NCBI GenBank assembly: GCA_013288945.1
Contig: JABDAZ010000009.1
Coordinates: forward strand, 1-64,000
DNA length: 64,000 nt
Direction: 5' to 3'
DNA from: Bacteroidota bacterium
GTDB taxonomy: Bacteria > Bacteroidota > Bacteroidia > Chitinophagales > Chitinophagaceae
The notes under the pieces are model-generated. The model was not told where the DNA came from and did not search any database. It saw only the letters and a list, made by a program, of their open reading frames with translations. Below, piece by piece: positions 51,367-60,574 of the stretch; position 1 is the first letter of the stretch, and every line of letters starts with the position of its first letter. The translations under genes and the position numbers were made by a program.

Positions 51367-52065
51367 ATGGCAAAGATTAACGATTCGCTGATCGAAAATC
51401 TTGACAAGTTGCCCCAGTCAAGAAGAAATTTTTTCAGGTATGCGGGGGGCGCAGGATTAATAGCAACAGTTGCTGCAGCCTGTCATAAAGAAAACCCGGG
51501 CCCGGGCCACCATCCCGGCAAAACGGTAGACCTTGGTAGCGGTGATGTTGGTATTTTAAACTATGCGTATGCGCTGGAACAATTGGAAGCTGCGTTTTAT
51601 ACACGTGTTCTTGCAACTCCTTATTATCACATTTCATCATCAGAGTATTCATTATTAAGCGATGTGCGCGACCATGAAATTGCGCATCGTGAATTTTTTA
51701 AAACAGCTTTGGGAAGCAGCGCAATCCAGGCATTAACACCTGATTTCAGCAGTATTAATTTTTCGAGCCGCGATAGTGTACTTGGTGCTGCCAAAGCATT
51801 TGAAGATCTTGGCGTATCTGCATATAATGGCGCTGGGCAATTAATTGTAAGCCCGGATTATTTAACGCTTGCAGGAAAAATTGTTTCTGTAGAAGCACGC
51901 CACGCAGCATATATACGAGAATTGATTAGTATAAACAGTTTTGCTGATAATACCGTGCTTGATGCAAACGGACTTGATACAAGCCGCACGCCTGCACAGG
52001 TTTTAAGTATGGCATCTGTTTACATTGTTCAAACTATCGACGCGAGTCATTTACCAACAGCTTAA
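51367..52065 (+). CDS. Ferritin-like domain protein, Tat-exported
   Basis: A 232 aa protein of the ferritin-like (PF13668-type) group. The leader SRRNFFRYAGGAGLIATVAAAC combines a twin-arginine-like motif with a possible lipobox Cys. The four-helix body has the family's Glu and His ligands: ILNYAYALEQLEAAFYTRVL, DVRDHEIAHREFFKTALG, AAKAFEDLGVSAYNGAG and VSVEARHAAYIRELI. Such domains bind two metal ions. The reaction is not known; stress-related or desiccation-related roles have been proposed for relatives. A paralogue follows after 12 bp. Confidence 0.88.
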   Translation: MAKINDSLIENLDKLPQSRRNFFRYAGGAGLIATVAAACHKENPGPGHHPGKTVDLGSGDVGILNYAYALEQLEAAFYTRVLATPYYHISSSEYSLLSDVRDHEIAHREFFKTALGSSAIQALTPDFSSINFSSRDSVLGAAKAFEDLGVSAYNGAGQLIVSPDYLTLAGKIVSVEARHAAYIRELISINSFADNTVLDANGLDTSRTPAQVLSMASVYIVQTIDASHLPTA

Positions 52066-52077
52066 AAAATTATAACT

Positions 52078-52932
52078 ATGAATTTTCTAAACATTTTACA
52101 AGAAATAGAAAAGGCTGATCCGGAAGTTTTTGAAAAACTGGATACACGCCGCAGCGCATTAAAAAGTTTTACAAACGTATCGGGCAAAATTGCATTGGCA
52201 TCATTGCCATTTGCATTGGGAAGCATGTTTAAAAAAGCTTATGCAGGTGGCCCGTCAGGCACTACAGTTTTAGATGTATTTAATTTTGCACTAACACTGG
52301 AATACCTTGAAGCTGCATTTTATAAAAACGGAATTGCTGCAGGCGCAATGCTTATTCCAAATGCAAACGATCGCGCAGCGATTAACATTATTGGTACACA
52401 CGAAGCAGAGCACGTTGCATATTTGAAAGCTGCGATAACCGCTGCTGGCGGCACTCCTGTAGCTTCACCAACATTTGATTTTACTGCTGGTGGTGGAAAA
52501 GGCAATGGCCCGTTCCAGGATATTTTTACAAATTATGAAACATTTTTAGCAGTAGCACAGGCATTTGAAGATACCGGTGTTCGTGCTTATAAAGGCCAGG
52601 CGCCAAATCTTGTACAAGGCGGCGCTTATCTTACAGCAGCTTTAAATATTCATTCTGTTGAAGCTCGCCATGCTTCTAAAGTACGCCAGATGCGTAAAGC
52701 AAATGGTTTTTCTTCAACAGTAAAACCGTGGATTACTTTGGCTGATACCGGAGGCATTGGTGCTGCTGTGCAAGCAAACTATGCTGGTGAAGACAACACC
52801 GTGCAAGCCAACATTCAAATCGTAAACATTAATGGTTTTAAAATTTCTGCAGATGCCGCATCTGAAGCATTTGATGAACCATTAACAATGGCGCAGGTTG
52901 TAGCATTGGTAACTCCATTTTTCGCTGCATAA
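52078..52932 (+). CDS. Ferritin-like domain protein, paralogue of the preceding gene
   Basis: A 284 aa ferritin-like protein with the same ligand pattern: VFNFALTLEYLEAAFYKNG, IIGTHEAEHVAYLKAAI, VAQAFEDTGVRAYKGQ and HSVEARHASKVRQMR. An additional C-terminal region follows (KPWITLADTGGIGAAVQANYAGEDN, ending in the helix TMAQVVALVTPFF). The N-terminus has a hydrophobic stretch (IALASLPFALGSMFKKAYAGG) after RRSALKS, again suggesting export. It is 12 bp downstream of its partner and shares the terminator at 52968, so the two are probably made together and may form a hetero-oligomer (inference). Confidence 0.88.
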   Translation: MNFLNILQEIEKADPEVFEKLDTRRSALKSFTNVSGKIALASLPFALGSMFKKAYAGGPSGTTVLDVFNFALTLEYLEAAFYKNGIAAGAMLIPNANDRAAINIIGTHEAEHVAYLKAAITAAGGTPVASPTFDFTAGGGKGNGPFQDIFTNYETFLAVAQAFEDTGVRAYKGQAPNLVQGGAYLTAALNIHSVEARHASKVRQMRKANGFSSTVKPWITLADTGGIGAAVQANYAGEDNTVQANIQIVNINGFKISADAASEAFDEPLTMAQVVALVTPFFAA

Positions 52933-52967
52933 TATCTGAAATATTTTTTTTGATTTTTTATTATTTT

Positions 52968-52996
52968 TAAAAGGCTGCACTTGCAGCCTTTTTTTA
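52968..52996 (+). terminator. Intrinsic terminator of the ferritin-like pair
   Basis: AAAAGGCTGCA/TGCAGCCTTTT stem with a tiny CT loop, followed by TTTATTTT. Confidence 0.9.
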
Positions 52997-53120
52997 TTTT
53001 ATAAAGATGAAATAAAAAAAATGAGAAGCGCTGTTACTTATTAATAGTTATTTGAAAAAATATATTAGCTTACAAAACGCTTATTGATTTTTTATTAATC
53101 ATCTTTATTAAAGTAGCTCA

Positions 53121-55811
53121 ATGAAAAAAGTATATTCATTATTAGTATTATTATTTGCCTTTAATGTTTTTGTTTCTGCACAAGTTGCCGTGCAAAATTT
53201 ATCAACAGAAAATCTTATTAACCCGATTGGCATAGATGCAAAACAACCAAGGTTTAGCTGGCAGTTGGTAAGTGATAAAAAAAATATTTTGCAAACTGCC
53301 TATGAAATAAAAGTTTCTTCAAACGCGGGCGCAAAGGGCGATGCATGGAACAGCGGAAAAATAAATTCAGACCAGTCTTTACAAATTTATTACAACGGTT
53401 CGCCATTGGTTTCGGGAAAAAAATATTTCTGGCAAGTGCGTGTTACAGATAACAATGGAAAAACTTCATCATGGAGCGCGCCCGCTTTTTTTGAAACGGG
53501 TTTATTAAATACAAGCGACTGGAAAGCAAAATGGATTCAACCAGGTTATAAAGAAGATACGGCATACCAACCAAGCCCTTTGTTCAGAAAAGAATTTATT
53601 AATAATAAAAAAATAAAATCTGCAACAGCATATATAACTGCACATGGTTTATATGAAGCTCATATTAATGGCAAGCGCATTGGCAATGCATACTTAACGC
53701 CGGGCTGGACGAGCTATAATAAACGCCTTGCATATCAAACGTATGACGTTACCAATCTTTTAAAAGATGGAAAAAATGCAATCGCCGTAATGCTTGGCAG
53801 CGGCTGGTACCGCGGGCATTTGGCGTGGGAAGATCATAAAAATATTTATGGAAAAGATATCAGCTTATTAATGCAACTAACAATTACGTATAATGATGGA
53901 ACAACAGAAAATATTGTTACTGATGAAAGTTGGAAATCATCAACCGGCGAAATTAAAAGTGCAGAAATTTATGATGGCGAAAATATTGATGCGCGTAATA
54001 GCAAGGCTGGCTGGGAACTTGCGGGTTATAATGATGCAAACTGGAACGATGTAAAAATCGGATCATTCACAAACGAAAATTTATTTGCTTCTAATAATGA
54101 ACCAATAACAAAGCATGAAATTTTTAAACCATTAAAAATTTTTACAACACCAAATGGAGAACATGTAATTGATTTTGGCCAAAATTTAGTTGGCTGGGTT
54201 ATATTAAAAGCAAAAGGAAAAGCAGGCGATAAAATAACCATTTCGCATGCAGAAGTTTTAGATAAAAACGGAAATTTTTATATTGAAAATTTGCGCCTCG
54301 CGCGATCTCAGGATTCGTATATTTTAAAAGGCGGCGATGAAGAAACGTTTGAACCGCATTTTACTTTTCATGGTTTTCGTTATATAAAAATTGAAGGATA
54401 TACTGGTGAAATAACTGCAGATAATTTTACTGCTGTTACTTTATATTCTGACATGAAAAAAACAGGAACGTTCACAACATCTAATGAGCTTATTAATAAA
54501 CTGCAACATAATATCCAGTGGGGGCAACGTGGAAATTTTTTAGATGTACCGACAGATTGCCCGCAACGCGATGAGCGACTTGGCTGGACCGGAGATGCAC
54601 AGGTTTTTTCGCGCACTGCATCTTTTAATATGGATGTAAATAATTTTTTTGCAAAATGGTTAAGAGATGTGGAAGCAGATCAAAATGAAAATGGAAGTGT
54701 GCCGCACGTTATTCCGAATGTGCTTAATAAATCAGATGCCGGATCAACAGGCTGGGCGGACGTTTCAACGGTTATTCCATGGAATATGTATCTGGCTTAC
54801 GGCGATAAAAAAATATTGGCGCAACAATACCCGAGCATGAAATCGTGGGTTGGATACATGCAAAACCAAAGTAAAAATGATTTGTGGAACAGCGGTTCCC
54901 ATTTTGGTGACTGGTTATATTATATTGAAGGCGGCTCTACTGATAATTATTTAATTGCCCAATGTTTTTATGCATACTCAACGCAACTGGTTATTAATGC
55001 CGCAAAAGTTTTAGGAAAAACTGAAGACGTAACGTTTTATACAAATCTTTTACAAAAAGTAAAAACTGCTTTTATAAAAGAATACTCAACGCCAAACGGC
55101 AGGCTAACTTCCAACACACAAACTGCTTATGTGCTTGCATTAAACTTTGATATGTTTCCTGAAAATTTGCGCATGCAGGCTGCAGAAAGGCTTACAGAAA
55201 ATATAAAAAACTTTGATGATCATCTTACAACAGGCTTTCTCGGCACGCCATATTTGTGTGAAGTATTAAGCCGCTTTGGCTATACAGATGTTGCATATAA
55301 ATTGTTATTACAGGATACATATCCATCATGGTTATATCCTGTAAAAATGGGCGCAACAACAATTTGGGAAAGATGGGATGGCATAAAACCCGACAGCAGT
55401 TTTGAAGATAAAGGAATGAATTCTTTTAACCATTATGCATATGGCGCAATTGGTGACTGGATGTACAGAACCGCCGCCGGCATTGATACGTATGAAGATG
55501 AGCCTGGTTACAAACACATAAAAGTGATGCCGCATTTGGGTGGAAATTTTACATACATGAATGCAGATTTACAAACGCATTATGGCAATCTTTCTTCGCA
55601 CTGGAAAGTTGAAAATGGCAAAACAATTTTTGATATTGAAATTCCTGCAAACACGAAAGCAGATATTTTTATACCTGCAACAAACGCAGATGCTATAACA
55701 TATCTCAATGGAAAATTAACTGCATCAAAAGATATTAATGTTGTTGGAGTGGAAGATAAATATGTGCATATAAAAACAGGTTCTGGTAAATATTCGTTTA
55801 TTGTAAATTAA
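53121..55811 (+). CDS. Alpha-L-rhamnosidase, glycoside hydrolase family 78
   Basis: An 896 aa exported enzyme (signal MKKVYSLLVLLFAFNVFVSAQ) that releases terminal L-rhamnose from plant glycosides or polysaccharides. Domains in order: an FN3-like N-terminal domain (VQNLSTENLINPIGIDAKQPRFSWQL), two beta-sandwich domains (YITAHGLYEAHINGKRIGNAYLTPGWTSYNKR; HVIDFGQNLVGWVILK), the (alpha/alpha)6 barrel with the hallmark DVPTDCPQRDERLGWTGD from about residue 475, TTIWERWDGIKPD near 750, and a C-terminal beta domain. No sorting domain is present. It stands alone without SusCD genes nearby. Confidence 0.95.
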   Translation: MKKVYSLLVLLFAFNVFVSAQVAVQNLSTENLINPIGIDAKQPRFSWQLVSDKKNILQTAYEIKVSSNAGAKGDAWNSGKINSDQSLQIYYNGSPLVSGKKYFWQVRVTDNNGKTSSWSAPAFFETGLLNTSDWKAKWIQPGYKEDTAYQPSPLFRKEFINNKKIKSATAYITAHGLYEAHINGKRIGNAYLTPGWTSYNKRLAYQTYDVTNLLKDGKNAIAVMLGSGWYRGHLAWEDHKNIYGKDISLLMQLTITYNDGTTENIVTDESWKSSTGEIKSAEIYDGENIDARNSKAGWELAGYNDANWNDVKIGSFTNENLFASNNEPITKHEIFKPLKIFTTPNGEHVIDFGQNLVGWVILKAKGKAGDKITISHAEVLDKNGNFYIENLRLARSQDSYILKGGDEETFEPHFTFHGFRYIKIEGYTGEITADNFTAVTLYSDMKKTGTFTTSNELINKLQHNIQWGQRGNFLDVPTDCPQRDERLGWTGDAQVFSRTASFNMDVNNFFAKWLRDVEADQNENGSVPHVIPNVLNKSDAGSTGWADVSTVIPWNMYLAYGDKKILAQQYPSMKSWVGYMQNQSKNDLWNSGSHFGDWLYYIEGGSTDNYLIAQCFYAYSTQLVINAAKVLGKTEDVTFYTNLLQKVKTAFIKEYSTPNGRLTSNTQTAYVLALNFDMFPENLRMQAAERLTENIKNFDDHLTTGFLGTPYLCEVLSRFGYTDVAYKLLLQDTYPSWLYPVKMGATTIWERWDGIKPDSSFEDKGMNSFNHYAYGAIGDWMYRTAAGIDTYEDEPGYKHIKVMPHLGGNFTYMNADLQTHYGNLSSHWKVENGKTIFDIEIPANTKADIFIPATNADAITYLNGKLTASKDINVVGVEDKYVHIKTGSGKYSFIVN

Positions 55812-55819
55812 TTTTATTG

Positions 55820-55883
55820 GCCACAAAGCTGCATAGAAATAATCTCAGAGAACCGCTGAGAAAATTTAATGCTGCTCTGTGGC
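55820..55883. repeat. Imperfect hairpin after the GH78 gene
   Basis: Outer arms GCCACAAAGCTGCAT and ATGCTGCTCTGTGGC pair at 12 of 15 positions. An inner CTCAGAGAACCGCTGAG segment resembles the terminator at 34341. It could end the GH78 transcript but lacks a T run. Confidence 0.5.
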
Positions 55884-55997
55884 TTAATAATTTTGAGAAT
55901 AAATTTTTGTTGAACTATTAATGTTTGTTCTACGCCGAATATTAATGATAATAAAAATTATCACGCAATAATTTTTAATCAAAATGTAATTGATACC

Positions 55998-56900
55998 TTA
56001 AGAAAACGGTGGCTTATTTTCTCCAATCCAATTATTTTCAAACTCTGGTTTCCAACTGTGTTTCCAGCGGCGGTGGCTCCAGAGCCACATCTCAGGATTT
56101 TTGCGAATTACATTTTCCATATAATTTGCGTAGCGCAAAGTAAGTTCGCCTTCTTTTAAAACACTTGCATCTTCACACGCGAGCTCAATGCTGGCTTTAT
56201 AATATCCGCGTTTGGGTTTTGTTATTGATGTAAAAAAAACCGGTAAAGCTCCTGTTCTTGCGCCTTTTTCAGGGCCGGAAACAAATGGCGTCGGGCGGTT
56301 TAAAAAATTGGTCCAGTAAGCATTGTGCATACTGCCGGGACTTTGATCTGCAACGAGCCCAAGAAGATATTGTGTGTTTGCAAACGTTGGCATTTCCGTG
56401 CGCATATTGGTTGCTGAAATAAAAATATTTCCATTGCGCGTGCGCAACTTATACATTAACCGTTCAAAATTTTTATTTGATATCGGCATGTACACAACCA
56501 ATATTTGAAAATTGGTAAATTGAGTAAGCACATGCTGCCCCCACTCCCAATTAAATGTATGGCCAAGGTGCATCTGGCAACTTTTTCCTGATTTATAAAC
56601 TGGCTCAAGTACATCCCAATTTGCCGTTACACGTTTTTGTAAAAATTTGTTTGAAGCGCTTACTAATTTTATGGTTTCAATAAAAGAATCGATGAGATTA
56701 TGATAAAACTTTTTTGCAATTAATATAAGTTCTTCATTTGTTTTTTCAGGAAAAGCCTTTTGCAAATTATCCATCACAACAGTTTTTCTATAACCAAGCA
56801 GGCGATAAAAGATGATATAAAAACCATCTGAGATGATATACAAAATGCGCATCGGCAGCAACGAAACCAAATAAAAAAAACCGTAAATTAAATAATACAT
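55998..56900 (-). CDS. LpxL/HtrB-family lipid A-type acyltransferase
   Basis: A 300 aa inner membrane-associated acyltransferase. The N-terminal hydrophobic anchor (LIYGFFYLVSLLPMRILYIISDGFYIIFYRLLGYRKTVVMDNL) and the HTFNWE motif (His114-x4-Glu119) mark the LpxL/LpxM family. Typical later parts are VADQSPGSMHNAYWTNFLNRPTPFVSGPEKGAR and EMWLWSHRRWKH. It adds secondary acyl chains to lipid A or to related aminolipids. The C-terminal WSHRRWKH is intact. It is last in a minus-strand run after the ClC gene, with a 52-bp gap. Confidence 0.92.
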   Translation of the reverse strand: MYYLIYGFFYLVSLLPMRILYIISDGFYIIFYRLLGYRKTVVMDNLQKAFPEKTNEELILIAKKFYHNLIDSFIETIKLVSASNKFLQKRVTANWDVLEPVYKSGKSCQMHLGHTFNWEWGQHVLTQFTNFQILVVYMPISNKNFERLMYKLRTRNGNIFISATNMRTEMPTFANTQYLLGLVADQSPGSMHNAYWTNFLNRPTPFVSGPEKGARTGALPVFFTSITKPKRGYYKASIELACEDASVLKEGELTLRYANYMENVIRKNPEMWLWSHRRWKHSWKPEFENNWIGENKPPFS

Positions 56901-56952
56901 AAAGTGTGATAAAAGACTAAGCTAAGCCATCTGAATTTAATCTTATCAAATA

Positions 56953-58341
56953 TTAATTAATAACATTAACAGCTTCTGGTTGCGCAATGATTTGCTGATC
57001 TTCTTTTTCAAGCTGGCGCATGTATTGAAATTTTAAATGATCATAAAAAGAATGTTTGTCAATCACAATTGCAGCTAGGCTTGCGATTAATCCCGCGAGC
57101 ATTAAATAAAAAATCATGTTGTGCCTGTCGGTCATTTCTAAAACCAATATCGCAGAAGTAAAAGGCGTGCGCGTTACGCCAGTTAAAAATCCAACCATGC
57201 CTGATAGAATTAATAAATTTGTATTTGAATCAGACAAGTGCATTAACCCTGACAAAAAAGATCCAACGCTTGCGCCAGCGCTTAATGCCGGCGCAAATAT
57301 GCCGCCTGATGAACCTGTTGAAAATGAAAATACCGGACCGGCAATTCTTAATACAGGAATATACCAAGGCAAATATTTATGTTGCGTAAATAATGTTGTG
57401 GTCATAATTTCTTTGCCCGATCCAAAAACTCTTTCATCAATAAAGTATGCGCAGGTTACAATTATTAATGCGCATATAACTATGTAAGAAATATGCTGCC
57501 ATGAAAATTTAAATTTTGATTTCCACCTCATTAATATCAAAATTAATTTTGACATTGCGCTGCCGCCCAAACCTGTTATTAATGCAATTAAAATAACGCC
57601 TGAAAACATATACGGCGAAACATTATTTACATTCGGATAACCAAGATATAAATACGGGCCCATTAATGCCTGCGCAGTTAAACCAGCAATGATAACGGAA
57701 GTAAAAATGGCGGTTTTAAAATAACTGATATGTGTTTTGGTAAGCTCTTCAACAGCAAAAACAATTCCGCCCAAAGGTGTGTTAAACGCAGCAGCAAGGC
57801 CGGCTGCAGCGCCTGTCATTATCATATTTTTTTTAGAAATTTTTGGCCACCATTCCGGCAACCATTGATTTATTTTTCTAAAAACAGATCCCGCAATTTG
57901 TATGGTTGGCCCTTCTCTTCCGATAACGCCGCCGCCAATTACCATTATTAAACTTGATAAAACTTTTATAAAAATTATGCGCAGGCTTAATAGTTTATTT
58001 ACTTTTTCATTGTAGTGCGGCGTTGCTAATTCTAACGACACCATTACCTGTGGTATTCCGCTGCCGCGGGAAAATGGCGCATACCTTTTTACAAGCCATC
58101 TTGCAATTAAAAAACAAACCGGTGTTATAATAAACAATGCATAAAAAAAATGATGCACGATGTAGGAAGTTGTATGTTCTGCCATTGCAAAAAGCCTTGC
58201 ATACAAAACGGCGAGCAACCCGGTTATTAATGATGCGATCCAATATGGAATGGCTTGTAATAAATTTAATTTCAGTTTTTCATTCCTGATATTATCAAAT
58301 GATTTTTTTAACTCGTTGCGAACTTTATTAATAAAAGCCAT
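56953..58341 (-). CDS. ClC-family chloride channel/antiporter
   Basis: A 462 aa membrane transporter with all ClC selectivity motifs: GSGIPQV (residues 93-99), GREGPTIQIAG (141-151) with the gating Glu143, and GSSGGIFAPAL further on. FAVEEL at 195-200 supplies the inner proton Glu198/199, so the protein is expected to be a 2Cl-/H+ antiporter rather than a pure channel. A short soluble tail lacks CBS domains. It sits between the acyltransferase and desaturase genes; a shared transcript is possible. Confidence 0.94.
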   Translation of the reverse strand: MAFINKVRNELKKSFDNIRNEKLKLNLLQAIPYWIASLITGLLAVLYARLFAMAEHTTSYIVHHFFYALFIITPVCFLIARWLVKRYAPFSRGSGIPQVMVSLELATPHYNEKVNKLLSLRIIFIKVLSSLIMVIGGGVIGREGPTIQIAGSVFRKINQWLPEWWPKISKKNMIMTGAAAGLAAAFNTPLGGIVFAVEELTKTHISYFKTAIFTSVIIAGLTAQALMGPYLYLGYPNVNNVSPYMFSGVILIALITGLGGSAMSKLILILMRWKSKFKFSWQHISYIVICALIIVTCAYFIDERVFGSGKEIMTTTLFTQHKYLPWYIPVLRIAGPVFSFSTGSSGGIFAPALSAGASVGSFLSGLMHLSDSNTNLLILSGMVGFLTGVTRTPFTSAILVLEMTDRHNMIFYLMLAGLIASLAAIVIDKHSFYDHLKFQYMRQLEKEDQQIIAQPEAVNVIN

Positions 58342-58484
58342 TGTAAAATTTTTATTACAAAAAGATCATCGCACAATTCAGGTTGGCAAAGAAGTAAATA
58401 GAAATAAAAAAGGCGCTGTGAAATGAAATGCAAATATAGTTTGTAAACGCCAGAGGAAGATTAGAAAAATATCAAAACAAAAAT

Positions 58485-58521
58485 GCCATCATTTTTATTT
58501 ATTAATAATAAAAATGATGGC
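58485..58521 (-). terminator. Strong hairpin terminator of the desaturase gene
   Basis: Perfect 15-bp arms (GCCATCATTTTTATT and its complement) around a seven-base TATTAAT loop, followed on the minus strand by ATTTTTGTTTTG. Confidence 0.85.
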
Positions 58522-58542
58522 GCGTATTAATGAGATTTAAAA

Positions 58543-59550
58543 TCAATTTTGTTGAACCAAATCTTTATCAGGAACTGATTGATCTGTCAATGCAACTTTG
58601 CCTCTTTCTTTTCTTATTACACGTGAGTACAAAGAAATTTCTTTATCAAATAAAAATCGAAAAAATAATTTCGTCCAAGATGTGTGGTAATACAATGTGT
58701 TATAAAAACCAGGCGCAGTGTTGCGAATTTTTGGCAATTTATTCCATGGAATAGAAGGGAAATCATGATGCTCATTATGATAGCCAACATTAAACGCAAC
58801 GCTGTTCAACACGCCATAATAACTGTATGTTTCCTGTTCTTCGTGCGTTAAATAATGTTCCTGTATCCATCTTGCACCAAGCGGGTGCAAGCCAACAGAA
58901 AAGAAAAAACTTAGTAATAAATACATAATTGCCTTCGGTCCAAATGCGGCCCATATGCCTGCAATAAAAGCAATTTCCAATAAAAAATTTAATGCAATCC
59001 ATTTATCAAATGGTTTTATTTCGCGCAAACGTTGTATGCGAAATACCTGGAAAAATGGATAAAATAATAACCAGATTATTTTACCAATAAAATAATTATT
59101 AATCAATTTTGCTTCCCAACGATTTGGCAAATCTGCATCCAGTTCATGCACGCCCTGGAATGAATGATGTTTGATATGATAACGTTCAAAAGAAACCGAA
59201 CTTGGAAAAAGTTGTGGAAGGTTTGCCAATATTCCTGCAAGCCTGTTTGCGGGCCGGCTTCTGAATAATAGCTGGTGCGCACATTCATGTATCATCACAA
59301 ACAATGCATGATCCGCAAATGCGCCAAGTAAATATGCAGCAGGAATGATTATCCACCAAGATTGTGCGTGAACAAGCCATGCAGCAACAACCTGAAAAGT
59401 TACCAATCCTATAATTGCAAAAATTGTATACGGATTTTTTCCAATCAGCGTTCGCATTTCCGGGTGCTCTTTAAGGATTTGTTTTGTCCTTATGCGATGT
59501 GGTTCCCTTTCTTCAGAATAAACAAAATCGGTTCTTTTCATCATGATCAA
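58543..59550 (-). CDS. Sphingolipid delta-4 desaturase-like fatty acid desaturase (DEGS1-like)
   Basis: A 335 aa di-iron membrane desaturase with three His boxes identical in pattern to eukaryotic dihydroceramide delta-4 desaturases: HECAH (88-92), HIKHH (125-129) and HNEHH (258-262). The match extends beyond the boxes: the N-terminal segment DFVYSEEREPHRIRTKQIL parallels the Lipid_DES N-terminal domain, ETYSYYGVLNSVAFNVGYH precedes the third box, and DFPSIPWNKLP follows it. Hydrophobic helices flank the boxes as expected. It may introduce the 4,5-double bond of a ceramide. Bacteroidota make sphingolipids, so a sphingoid substrate is plausible, but no sphingolipid genes are in the window. The start may instead be Met4 at 59541. 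Confidence 0.9.
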   Translation of the reverse strand: MIMMKRTDFVYSEEREPHRIRTKQILKEHPEMRTLIGKNPYTIFAIIGLVTFQVVAAWLVHAQSWWIIIPAAYLLGAFADHALFVMIHECAHQLLFRSRPANRLAGILANLPQLFPSSVSFERYHIKHHSFQGVHELDADLPNRWEAKLINNYFIGKIIWLLFYPFFQVFRIQRLREIKPFDKWIALNFLLEIAFIAGIWAAFGPKAIMYLLLSFFFSVGLHPLGARWIQEHYLTHEEQETYSYYGVLNSVAFNVGYHNEHHDFPSIPWNKLPKIRNTAPGFYNTLYYHTSWTKLFFRFLFDKEISLYSRVIRKERGKVALTDQSVPDKDLVQQN

Positions 59551-59759
59551 AATGGAGTTTTTTCGAGGCGTTCAAGATACAACTAAAATTTAAAAAATAG
59601 TTTTTGTGTATAAAAACCTGCCGCAATCTGAAAACATTTTTTCATAACTATTAATAAAGAATTTAGTTGCAATTATGCAATTGTATTTTATAATAACCGC
59701 GCGGTTTAATGTTTATTTAACTTTATTAATAACGAAAACGAATAAGATGATTAATAAAA

Positions 59760-59790
59760 AAAGCCATCCCGTTATTAATGGAATGGCTTT
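59760..59790 (-). terminator. Intrinsic terminator of the FAH-family gene
   Basis: An AAAGCCAT/ATGGCTTT stem with a TATTAAT-containing loop is followed on the minus strand by TTTTTTATT, 20 bp after the stop at 59810. Confidence 0.85.
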
Positions 59791-59809
59791 AAATATTTAT
59801 TAATAAATT

Positions 59810-60421
59810 TTATTTTATTTCCAGGGAGAAAGATGTTTCATCTTCAACAAAAGCTTCCAGCTCGTCGCCAACAACGCATTCGCCAACACCTGCAGGCGTG
59901 CCTGTAAAAACCAAGTCACCAATATTTACAGAAAAATAATTAGAGATGTATGCAAGAATTTTATCGAAACTATTAATCATTAATCCCGAATTTCCCTGCT
60001 GCACAATTTCTTTATTTTTATACAAACAGAAATTGATGTCTTTCTTATTTTTAATATTTGCAAGCGGAATCCATTTGCCGATGGCTGCAGAATTATCCCA
60101 GGCTTTGGCCTTTTCCCAAGGCAAACCTTTTTCCTTTAATTCATTTTGAATATCGCGCGCAGTAAAATCTATGCCGGCAGTTACTGCATCATAATATTTA
60201 TTTGCAAAGCGCTCCTGGATGTATTTGCCATTTTTTGAAATACGAAAAACAAGTTCACATTCGTAATGCAGCTCATTGGTAAACTCAGGGTAATAAAATG
60301 GAGTGTGAGCCTGTAATAATGCGCTCTTGGGCTTCATAAAAATGATAGGCTCATCGGGTATTTCATTATTAAGTTCTTTGGCGTGTGCAACATAGTTACG
60401 GCCAACGCAGAATATTTTCAT
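59810..60421 (-). CDS. Fumarylacetoacetate hydrolase-family protein
   Basis: A 203 aa cytoplasmic enzyme of the FAH superfamily (FAHD1-like). It begins KIFCVGRNYVAHAKELNNEIPDEPIIFMKP. It has the metal-binding LHYECELVFRI motif (Glu pair) and TAGIDFTARDIQNELKEKGLPWEKAK, and ends with GDLVFTGTPAGVG. Relatives hydrolyse acylpyruvates or decarboxylate oxaloacetate. The length is that of the short form. It is the last of a minus-strand run with prs, rplY and pth but separated by 150 bp and may have its own promoter. Confidence 0.93.
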   Translation of the reverse strand: MKIFCVGRNYVAHAKELNNEIPDEPIIFMKPKSALLQAHTPFYYPEFTNELHYECELVFRISKNGKYIQERFANKYYDAVTAGIDFTARDIQNELKEKGLPWEKAKAWDNSAAIGKWIPLANIKNKKDINFCLYKNKEIVQQGNSGLMINSFDKILAYISNYFSVNIGDLVFTGTPAGVGECVVGDELEAFVEDETSFSLEIK

Positions 60422-60574
60422 ATTCGAAATATAGGTTTAAAATAGAAAAATTTTCATTAAACATTTTACCAGGAAAAAGGCATGGAAATTACAAAGGATA
60501 ATTAGAAATTAAAACATTATAATTATAATACCTGAAAACAGTAATCTGCGAAAATAAAGATTCCGCATTACAAA

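Noticed and set aside
59690-59708. 12-bp palindrome AACCGCGCGGTT
   Set aside because: Striking in AT-rich surroundings, but no second copy or neighbouring regulator was found to give it meaning.
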